A program made the position numbers and the translations under genes. A DNA stretch of 64,000 nucleotides from Paulinella micropora (Eukaryota; Cercozoa; Imbricatea; Euglyphida), in assembly GCA_009731375.1 (NCBI GenBank), contig BJOX01000323.1, positions 27,162-91,161 on the forward strand. Reading direction: 5' to 3'. The notes beneath the pieces are model-generated. The model was not told where the DNA came from. It saw only the letters and a list, made by a program, of their open reading frames with translations, and did not search any database. Of this stretch, positions 51,516-58,033 are shown one piece after another; the first letter of the stretch is position 1, and the number at the start of each line of letters is the position of its first letter.

Positions 51516-51743
51516 GCAGGGGCAAGCCCCCGCACCCCCACCACAGATGTAGAGGAAGTTCAACCGCCAGCCCCAGAAACTGCACCCGATACCACCACCG
51601 ACACCACCACCGAACCCACGCCCGACACAATACCCGAAATCACCGCCGACACAACACCCGAAATCACCTCCGATGGGGTTGTAGGAGCAGGGAACTTCGT
51701 CCCCCGCACCCCCTCTGATGGGGTTGTAGGGGTTTACCCCTAC
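51516..51743 (+). repeat. three GC palindromes in frame, linker of protease gene (E3)
   Basis: GCAGGGGCAAGCCCCCGC at 51516-51533, GCAGGGAACTTCGTCCCC... at 51687-51707, and GTAGGGGTTTACCCCTAC at 51726-51743. All keep the frame, giving segments such as AGASPRTPT and GNFVPRTPSDG. The same sequences are found after stop codons elsewhere in E3. Confidence 0.75.
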
Positions 51744-52231
51744 CGAGGGCTAATGACGGATGAAATAGACAACATTATGAAAAAGCACGAATGGTATTTG
51801 GGGACAGTAGCCAGCGATTAAATAAACAAACTGAAACCAGAAAAAAGAAAGAAGTATGGATTTATTATGAATTTAGATAAGTCTAGCCAACCAGGCTCAC
51901 ATTGGATTGCTGTTTGGATTGACACCATTAAAGACGACTCTATTGAAATCTACGACCCTCTCGCACTGTATAAGCCGACCGAGCTATTTCTACACCAAAT
52001 GAAACAGCTTATTGAAAAGAGTAAGCCGAACACATATCTGCTTATGAAGGTTAATCAAGTTAAAAACCAAAGTGATACGAGCACAACCTGCGGGTGGCAT
52101 AGTATTAGGTTTTTGTTAGAGCGGGCGAAAGGAAACCGTTTTAAATTTGCCAGCGGTTGGACTGACTTAAAAGAAAAAGAAGCTGAGGACCTGAAAACAC
52201 AGAATGGGTATGGCTTTGACACATACATTTA

Positions 52232-52252
52232 GTAGGGGCCTGCTCCCCCTAC
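52232..52252 (+). repeat. GC palindrome on protease stop codon (E3)
   Basis: GTAGGGG CCTGCT CCCCCTAC begins at the last base of the TAG stop, followed by GACCCCGCCAGTAAA, which also follows the gene ending at 26410 in E2. Confidence 0.7.
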
Positions 52253-52280
52253 GACCCCGCCAGTAAATATTCAAATAAAA

Positions 52281-52364
52281 AGCAAAAATATATTTTCCTA
52301 TATATACAACCTACGGTCGTAGACAGTAAACTCAATTTGGAGGTGCGGAGGCGAAGTCTCTGCG
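52281..52364 (+). promoter_or_regulatory. T-tract/TATATA motif and palindromic leader, minor capsid (E3)
   Basis: ATATATTTTCCTATATATAC (about 52289-52308), a small palindrome CTACGGTCGTAG (52311-52322), then GGAGGT and GC stem 52345-52363 directly before the ATG. E2 uses the other leader (29415-29445) at this gene. Confidence 0.65.
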
Positions 52365-53180
52365 ATGGAATATAGGGGAGGCAGGAGCTCTAACATTTAC
52401 TATGTCAATAGCAAAAATAGGATAAACGGAACGGATAGTGATTTCACTCACTCCATTGATATGAAATCTCTTGACAATCCGACCCATTGTAAAATACTTC
52501 ATATCTATGTTCCTAAATCGTATTACTCTGTGGCAAGTCCTTATAACACTTTTACTCTGAGTGAAGATGGATACGAGGCACTCATTACGATACCCGAGGG
52601 CAACTACACGATGAACAACTTAAAAAATAAACTGGCCGAGGTGCTAACCGCAGACAGCCCCAACGACTACACATATACCGTTACGAGCAACAACACAAAC
52701 ACCGACCCAGAAGACGGCATGCTATTATTTACAGTAGCGAACAATGGAGGAATTCAACCGCGATTTATATTTGACACCGAAACACGTATCCACGAAGTAA
52801 TGGGTTTTGACCGCGACTCAACATACTTCTTTGCTAACAATTCCATTAGGTCGCCGAATGTCATAATCTTGACTGGCGAAAAAACATTATATTTACAGTC
52901 AGATTTAGTAGGCGAAGGCGATAACCACGTGCTCCAAGAAATATACACCGCGAATGAAATCCCGTTCGGCTCTGTTATCTATGATGGCTCGGGTAGTGAA
53001 TACGGAAAACGGCTATCTACTAGTTCAAGCAATGTGTATCGGTTTTACTTGACTGACGAAAACGACCAACCAGTTAATCTCAACGGGTTAGGTATTGTAA
53101 TGACATTGTTGATTTACAGGGAAACGAATTATTTTAATTTATTTACATCATTTTTTAATCTGCTTAAATCGAAAGGGTAA
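52365..53180 (+). CDS. minor capsid (penton-type) protein (E3)
   Basis: 271 residues, open. MEYRGGRSSNIYYVNSKN, then THSIDMKSLDNPTHCKILHI, VPKSYYSVASPYNTFTLSED, ITIPEGNYTMNNLKNKL, FIFDTETRIHEVMGFDRDS, EIPFGSVIYDGSGSEYGK, and NLNGLGIVMTLLIYRE. This beta-strand-rich pattern, size and position one gene before the major capsid fit the penton/minor capsid of Polintons, which forms vertices. The stop codon lies in the loop of a perfect palindrome (53173-53188). Confidence 0.72.
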   Translation: MEYRGGRSSNIYYVNSKNRINGTDSDFTHSIDMKSLDNPTHCKILHIYVPKSYYSVASPYNTFTLSEDGYEALITIPEGNYTMNNLKNKLAEVLTADSPNDYTYTVTSNNTNTDPEDGMLLFTVANNGGIQPRFIFDTETRIHEVMGFDRDSTYFFANNSIRSPNVIILTGEKTLYLQSDLVGEGDNHVLQEIYTANEIPFGSVIYDGSGSEYGKRLSTSSSNVYRFYLTDENDQPVNLNGLGIVMTLLIYRETNYFNLFTSFFNLLKSKG

Positions 53181-53223
53181 ACCCTTTCAAACCCAATTGG
53201 GGTTGTAGGGGCGAAGTCCCTAC
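53173..53223 (+). repeat. two palindromes at the minor capsid stop (E3)
   Basis: AAAGGGTAAACCCTTT (53173-53188, with TAA stop in the loop) and GTAGGGGCGAAGTCCCTAC (53205-53223). The second shares its core with in-frame palindromes at 50118 and 50320. Confidence 0.75.
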
Positions 53224-53230
53224 CGTTAAT

Positions 53231-53326
53231 TAATTATTTTATTTTTTTCTCAGATTAAAATATAGGAACCTTTTAAAATCGTTTTTGAGATTGTAAGTGG
53301 TTTTTGAAAAAAAGCACTTACACAAA
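53231..53326 (+). promoter_or_regulatory. T-tract/TATAG motif and leader hairpin, major capsid (E3)
   Basis: TTATTTTATTTTTTTCTCAG then AAAATATAGGAACC, followed by hairpin GTAAGTG(G)TTTTT / AAAAAA(G)CACTTAC at 53293-53321, five bases before the ATG. Confidence 0.65.
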
Positions 53327-54892
53327 ATGCCTACACAACACGGAGGCGAACTAGATTTCAGCAGGACTGACTACATCAGTGCTTCTTATCGCTTGAATAA
53401 GCTTACCCCTCGTGAGGGTTCTGTTGATGTAACCGTAACTACCGCAGGAGGACAGGAAAGCAACTTTGACCTTATTAGCCGCCCGTTTAACTTGGCTCGC
53501 TCTGTTTTGAGTTTTACTTATGCCCCAGAGGCGAAGGCGGCGAACTACAATAAATGCTTTATGGACTGCCTGGCCCCAATTAGACAAATTCAATTGATTA
53601 CTAGGGGTGGTGTTTATCTGTGCGACATTAACGAAGTCGGAAATGTAACCAAAATGATTTGGAAACCCGAAACCTCCATTGATGGTTTACTAGCTTTGGA
53701 AAACCACGACAACAAATCTGGTGCTGGTTGTATGCTTCAAAAGAACAATACAACAAACGGGGCGAGTTTTACTAACACCGCCGCGACCGAAAGAAAAGTT
53801 AGCTTGCTTGATGCTATCAATACTAAAGCAGACGGAACGGGTTTAACCGCTGTTGGTCCTACGAATGGTGGTGATGTTTCGGCGGCGATTACTACTCGTA
53901 TTGGTGAAGTTATGGCTTCATACCAAGCTAAGATGCGGGCTTACTTAACTCAACCAGCAACCAATGCTCGCAGACACGATGATAGTTTAATCGCCGCAGC
54001 AACTGGCACTCTTAGTGTTGTTAATGTTGCGCAGAATGAGGCTAAGTATTTCTCAGGAGGCGCTATTGGACAACCCGAACCGAGTGTTAATGTTAAGATT
54101 AATCTTGGAATGCTTTACAATACTATTTTCGCTCTGGATAAAACTATTATGTTTCCAGAAATTTTGACTTTGCGGATTGTTTGGCAACAGACACCCAAAA
54201 TCTTTTATTACAACGATGATGCTCTTTCTACTGGCGGAGGCACTGTTGCGGCGGCGGATTTAAGTGTTAAGGTTACTAATCTCAGCCTTTTCTTAGCTGT
54301 TGAAACCAATCCTGATGTCATTCAATCAATTCAACAGAAGATTATGAGCCCAGAAGGTATGAGCTTCATCATTGATTATTCTTATTTGTATAAAAATACT
54401 ATCGGCACACCTGCACCTTCTCAAAATGTTATACTTAGATTTGATAGAGGCCACGGACGACGAATTAAGAAAATTTATCACTCTGTTTTCAATACGACTG
54501 AAAATAAGAACACCGCTTATGACAATAGCAACCTGCTCGGCTCAAAGGTACAAACTTTTTATACTACACTAGACGGAGCACGACTTCAAGAATTCAATGT
54601 TGATTGTCAAACTGGAAAACTAGAAGACTATATGTATCTTAAACCGAAGTTGGAAGGCTCTTCTTTGATGAATAGCAATGTTTATCAATACAACTGGGTT
54701 TGGTGTGATAGCTTTGACAATACCCGACCGTTGTGGAGCAAGGACCAAAATGAAATCAGCGGATTAAGTCTAGACACCGAGCGACGATGGGAGTTTATTG
54801 CTAACACTGCTACTATTGCGGCCAATCATTACACATTTGTCGTAACTCAGCAAGAAGTAAATGTAAAGAATGGCACCATTACCAGAAACTAA
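53327..54892 (+). CDS. major capsid protein, double jelly-roll type (E3)
   Basis: 521 residues, open. The ATG at 53327 is chosen because it follows the leader hairpin and the E2 gene has the same MPxQxGGEL start; an upstream non-ATG reading is unlikely. Segments shared with E2: SYRLNKLTPREGS, RSVLSFTYAPE, CFMDCLAPIRQIQLITRGGV, LCDINEVGNVTKMIWKPE, LGMLYNTIFALDKTIMFPEI, LTLRIVWQQ, RRIKKIYHSVFNTTE and VYQYNWVWCDSFD. Size, beta-rich make-up and position after the minor capsid gene support the assignment. It forms the icosahedral shell. A GC palindrome directly follows the stop. Confidence 0.8.
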   Translation: MPTQHGGELDFSRTDYISASYRLNKLTPREGSVDVTVTTAGGQESNFDLISRPFNLARSVLSFTYAPEAKAANYNKCFMDCLAPIRQIQLITRGGVYLCDINEVGNVTKMIWKPETSIDGLLALENHDNKSGAGCMLQKNNTTNGASFTNTAATERKVSLLDAINTKADGTGLTAVGPTNGGDVSAAITTRIGEVMASYQAKMRAYLTQPATNARRHDDSLIAAATGTLSVVNVAQNEAKYFSGGAIGQPEPSVNVKINLGMLYNTIFALDKTIMFPEILTLRIVWQQTPKIFYYNDDALSTGGGTVAAADLSVKVTNLSLFLAVETNPDVIQSIQQKIMSPEGMSFIIDYSYLYKNTIGTPAPSQNVILRFDRGHGRRIKKIYHSVFNTTENKNTAYDNSNLLGSKVQTFYTTLDGARLQEFNVDCQTGKLEDYMYLKPKLEGSSLMNSNVYQYNWVWCDSFDNTRPLWSKDQNEISGLSLDTERRWEFIANTATIAANHYTFVVTQQEVNVKNGTITRN

Positions 54893-54921
54893 GCAGGGGC
54901 AAGCCCCCGCACCCCCATCCG
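54893..54921 (+). repeat. GC palindrome after capsid stop (E3)
   Basis: GCAGGGGCAAGCCCCCGC then ACCCCCATCCGTTGAAGTAA; nearly identical to the sequence after the E2 protease stop (29332-29367), so it follows different genes in the two elements. Confidence 0.75.
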
Positions 54922-54944
54922 TTGAAGTAATATTTAAAAATTTA

Positions 54945-55031
54945 GATTTATTTTTTTCATATAATATACGAAGCTTACACAAAACATTTTTTTGAGATTG
55001 TAAGTGGTTTTTTGAAAAAAAAGCACTTACT
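54945..55031 (+). promoter_or_regulatory. T-tract/TATATAC motif and leader hairpin (E3)
   Basis: ATTTATTTTTTTCATATAAT then ATACG, followed by hairpin GTAAGTG(G)TTTTTT / AAAAAAAA(G)CACTTAC at 55000-55030, one base before the ATG at 55032. The E2 counterpart gene lacks this hairpin. Confidence 0.65.
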
Positions 55032-56276
55032 ATGAGCCACCAACGAAATTTAGTCGCCCAAAATCCAGGCGGAGACTTCGTAAATGTCAAAGTCGGGTAT
55101 GATGGATATGTAGGGGGTCAAAATATGAAAACTGCCTTTGGTGAAGCATTAACCAGTTCATTAACACCAGTATTACAGGAAATCTTTCCATATACTATCA
55201 ATACAAGGGTATGGACAAAAACAGAAACGAACGCGAGCGTTTCATTTAGCAGTAATATGGCCGAATTAAAAACAACCGCTAATGCTACTGCTAATGCCGT
55301 TATGGAAAGCAAAAGAAAAATAAAATATAGAACAGGTATGGGTGTTTTAGCACGCTTCACTGCCTTATGGACTACTGATGAAGCTAAGGAATATGTATCA
55401 TTTATTGGTATAGGCGATAATAATCTACAAAATGGATTCTACTTTTATAAGGATGGTGTGGTGGGTTTCTGTATAGCACACGCGAAAGGAGGTGTTGTTT
55501 CCTATATTCAACAAGCAACCTGGGATGACCCATGTAATGGAACAGGCGATATGCCTCTCTTGGATTCGACGAAGGGAAACGTCTTTCAAATTCAATTTCA
55601 ATATTTAGGCTTTGGGGCCATTAAGTTTTCAATTGAGAACCCCAACACAGGCGAATTCCAGCAAGTCCATATGATTAAGTATGCGAATGCCAACACAGGT
55701 GTGAGTCTGCGGAATACAACTCTTCCATTTGTTGCTAGAATGAGAAATGATGCCGATACAGGAATACAAAGTTTAAAAACAGCAAGTTGTAGTATGTTTA
55801 TTGAGGGTGCTAACACCGTTAATTCAAGCATATCTAACGAAGCGGAAGGAAGTGAGCCAGCTAGCACAACGGAAAGCCCAATTATTAGCATAAAAAATAA
55901 AACAACTTTTAATGGTGTGACCAATTATTCAATCGTTTATCCATCTCTCGTGAGCATATCAAACGAAGACAGCAAAGTTAATATAGTGCGAATTGTGAAA
56001 ACGACTGGGACACTTACGGCGGAGAACTTTGCTGATATTGATGCTACAACTTCAATCGTGTCAAAGGATACCGCTGCGACTGCCCTCGGTGGTGCCACTA
56101 TAACGGATGTCATCCTTAAACTTTATGTTAATGCTACTTCTAGCCAGCTTATTGACCTGCAAACTTACGACATTCAACTTTCTCCTGGTGAAAATCTAAC
56201 ATTTTTACAAAAGTCTGTCTCTGCTGGCGGAGGAGGAAATGTGAGTGTTATAGTTAATTTTATTGAAGACCACTAA
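55032..56276 (+). CDS. large structural-type protein downstream of capsid (E3)
   Basis: 414 residues, open. MSHQRNLVAQNPGGDFVNVK, KTAFGEALTSSLTPVLQEIF, KYRTGMGVLARFTALWTTDE, NLQNGFYFYKDG, ATWDDPCNGTGDMP, IKYANANTGVSLRNTTLPF; the C-terminal third is almost identical to E2 (VYPSLVSISNEDSKVNIVRI, ENLTFLQKSV). Family not recognised; open in both elements and placed at the end of the morphogenesis block, so a virion surface role is likely. DNA similarity to E2 changes abruptly at about 55850. Confidence 0.62.
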   Translation: MSHQRNLVAQNPGGDFVNVKVGYDGYVGGQNMKTAFGEALTSSLTPVLQEIFPYTINTRVWTKTETNASVSFSSNMAELKTTANATANAVMESKRKIKYRTGMGVLARFTALWTTDEAKEYVSFIGIGDNNLQNGFYFYKDGVVGFCIAHAKGGVVSYIQQATWDDPCNGTGDMPLLDSTKGNVFQIQFQYLGFGAIKFSIENPNTGEFQQVHMIKYANANTGVSLRNTTLPFVARMRNDADTGIQSLKTASCSMFIEGANTVNSSISNEAEGSEPASTTESPIISIKNKTTFNGVTNYSIVYPSLVSISNEDSKVNIVRIVKTTGTLTAENFADIDATTSIVSKDTAATALGGATITDVILKLYVNATSSQLIDLQTYDIQLSPGENLTFLQKSVSAGGGGNVSVIVNFIEDH

Positions 56277-56334
56277 AATGGATGGAAGGATGGAGTAATT
56301 TTATATTAAAGATAAACTCCAACCATTATATAAA

Positions 56335-56844
56335 ATGAACTACAACAAATATCAGAATGGAAAAATCTACAAACTTATCTGTAATAAAACAGGTGAGGTG
56401 TATATCGGAAGCACAATTAAAACATTGGAGCATAGAGCTAAATCTCACACACATAATTTTAAGCGATACAAGGAAGGAAAAACAAATTACACTTATTCAT
56501 ATTCAATCATAGAAAGGAATGACTATAGGATTGAATTGATTGAAGCTTTCCCTTGTGATAGCCACCTTGAATTAGAACAGAGAGAAGGATACTGGATAAG
56601 ACACACAAAATGTATAAACGATAATTTTAAAACTGGTATCACAGTCCCGTGTAATCAGAATAAAAAGGAATATAATAAACAATACAAAGAAATTCATAAG
56701 GAGAGATTGAGAGCCCATAATCTAAAAAAAGTTGAATGCCCTTGTGGAAGACGAATTGTTCATTCACACAGAAAAAGACATAAACATTCTACATATCATT
56801 TAAAATGGGTTATAAGATGTCATAATGAACTAAATCACTTATAG
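56335..56844 (+). CDS. GIY-YIG nuclease with Cys/His tail (E3)
   Basis: 169 residues, open. GKIYKLICNKTGEVYIGST gives the two hallmark strands (KIY and YIG), followed by LEHRAKSHTHNFKRYK with the catalytic Arg-type position, IELIEAFPCDSHLELEQREG with the conserved Glu, YWIRHTKCIN, and a C-terminal CPCGRRIVHSHRKRH...H module that could bind zinc. Likely a homing-type or recombination nuclease. About 60 bp after the preceding gene, separated by a GGATGGA-rich stretch. Nearly identical to E2 33175-33659, including the intergenic DNA. Confidence 0.85.
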   Translation: MNYNKYQNGKIYKLICNKTGEVYIGSTIKTLEHRAKSHTHNFKRYKEGKTNYTYSYSIIERNDYRIELIEAFPCDSHLELEQREGYWIRHTKCINDNFKTGITVPCNQNKKEYNKQYKEIHKERLRAHNLKKVECPCGRRIVHSHRKRHKHSTYHLKWVIRCHNELNHL

Positions 56845-56887
56845 AAAAAAACAAAAAAATAAAATAAGTGAATACGTTTTTGATGTC

Positions 56888-56915
56888 GAAGGAGGTTTTT
56901 TTAAAAAGCTCCTAC
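56888..56915 (+). repeat. leader-type hairpin between convergent genes (E3)
   Basis: GAAGGAG(G)TTTTTTT / AAAAA(G)CTCCTAC overlaps the stop codon of the minus-strand gene that ends at 56912. It is the same family as 29415-29445, but at a 3' end. Confidence 0.65.
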
Positions 56916-57178
56916 AAATACTTTTTCAATTCATCCTTGTTACGACACCACGGCTGACGAACTAACCATTCAATATATGGCTTGTCAATCTTTGCGATGT
57001 CTTCTATTTTTTTGCCTTTGTATTTGCCGAAATGAAATGTGTCTTTCGGTTGAGCATTTCTCTTTTCCTCAATCGCTTTTATTTCGTCGTGGATTACCTT
57101 TTGAACATCGGCAAGAGAAAACGATTTATTTTCGCTTTCAATTGAAAGTTGTTGGCACAGTCTTGTGAGGGTGGACAT
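56912..57178 (-). CDS. DUF3820-like small protein (E3)
   Basis: 88 residues. MSTLTRLCQQLSIESENKSF, helix KVIHDEIKAIEEKRN, then FHFGKYKGKKIEDIAKIDKP and YIEWLVRQPW. The domain matches the small DUF3820/exonuclease-tail pattern. Same neighbour order as E2 (GIY-YIG, this gene, lipase) with a divergent 57 bp control region shared with the lipase. Function uncertain; nucleic-acid repair or docking is possible. Confidence 0.65.
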   Translation of the reverse strand: MSTLTRLCQQLSIESENKSFSLADVQKVIHDEIKAIEEKRNAQPKDTFHFGKYKGKKIEDIAKIDKPYIEWLVRQPWCRNKDELKKYL

Positions 57179-57235
57179 AGTAGGGTGGTATATATAGGGT
57201 AATATAAAAAAATAAAAAGTAAATAATTATATAGA

Positions 57236-58033
57236 ATGTCCGAATGGATAAAGTTCGTTAAGGCTTACTCCGCTCAGCATAACATAAGCTATGGTGAAGC
57301 ATTGAAAAAAGCTGGTAAGGCATATAAGAAGCAGAAGGGAGGTAGTGCTGAGTTATCTGAGGATGTCTATTTGTCTTCGTCAGATAGAAAGGGTGCTGAC
57401 GGATGGAAGCCAGTCGCGAGCAAAGAGAAATCAACAGTGTATGAAAACGATGGCAAAGCAATAGTAGCATTTAGGGGTTCAGTAGATAAGCGGGACTTAC
57501 TCACAGATGTCGCCTTGGTCAAGGGAGTATTAAAGAGAACCCCGAGATATAAAGAAGAGCAGAAGCTGGTTAATGAAGTCATAAAGAAATATGGTAAGGA
57601 TAATGTAGAGCTGACGGGTCATTCACTAGGTGGCACGATAGCAAAAGACCTAAGCCGACAAACTGGTGTAAAGGCAACAACATACAATAAAGGCAGTAGC
57701 ACGAAGGACCTAATTGAAGGAGTTATTGACAGAGTGGCTGTCAAGGTAAATCCGAAAGGTAAGCGGGCGAAGACTGCGAAGCTAACCACGAACTACCGAA
57801 CCGCATTTGACCCTGTTTCATTGTTAGGGGCTACGGCTGTAAATACTAAGTTAGTGAAGCCGACGAGGGGTGTTCATACGATTAGAAGCTTCAAAGGTAA
57901 AGGAGCCAAAAAATATATCTATAATTCAACCGCGAATGTGAAAGCCGAGCGGTATGCTGTCGTTATCATTAATAAACATACGACCCGCCCATTTATTCTC
58001 ATTAACTTGTTTTTTTACATTCGCCATATGTAG
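57236..58033 (+). CDS. class 3-type lipase (E3)
   Basis: 265 residues. N-terminal EWIKFVKAYSAQHNISYGEA module, Lys-rich linker, then the alpha/beta-hydrolase: IVAFRGSVDKRDLLTDVALV (oxyanion-side strand), VELTGHSLGGTIAKDLSRQT (nucleophile elbow GHSLGG), TAFDPVSLLGATAVN (candidate Asp) and RGVHTIRSFKGKGAKK (candidate His). The last 40 residues run past the E2 stop into the 3' end of the polymerase gene on the other strand, so the two frames overlap by about 100 bases. A virion lipase used at membrane entry is possible. Confidence 0.85.
   Translation: MSEWIKFVKAYSAQHNISYGEALKKAGKAYKKQKGGSAELSEDVYLSSSDRKGADGWKPVASKEKSTVYENDGKAIVAFRGSVDKRDLLTDVALVKGVLKRTPRYKEEQKLVNEVIKKYGKDNVELTGHSLGGTIAKDLSRQTGVKATTYNKGSSTKDLIEGVIDRVAVKVNPKGKRAKTAKLTTNYRTAFDPVSLLGATAVNTKLVKPTRGVHTIRSFKGKGAKKYIYNSTANVKAERYAVVIINKHTTRPFILINLFFYIRHM

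Larger units (their letters stand above)
50094..52232 (+). pseudogene. adenain-type cysteine protease with long N-terminal extension (E3)
   Basis: 712 codons with one in-frame TAA (51819-51821) at a position that is Gln in E2. Order: RIYRTKDGRPYIKVKGKRAY module, coiled coil (residues 100-165), a PPQAP repeat linker (about 180-225), Lys/Glu-rich helices, a Thr/Pro/Asp repeat tail, then the protease domain with GSHWIAVWI (His), IEIYDPLAL (acidic), KVNQVKNQSDTSTTCGWHS (Gln and Cys seven apart, as in adenain). Four GC palindromes are read through in frame (50118, 50320, 51516, 51687-51743). Role: maturation of virion proteins. The TAA could be a mutation or a sequencing error. Confidence 0.82.

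Noticed and set aside
44485-52232. Alternative genetic code with TAA/TAG as Gln
   Set aside because: Tempting because several breaks fall on Gln codons, but TAA and TAG end the intact capsid, minor capsid and lipase frames, and other stops replace Glu, Lys or Trp codons.
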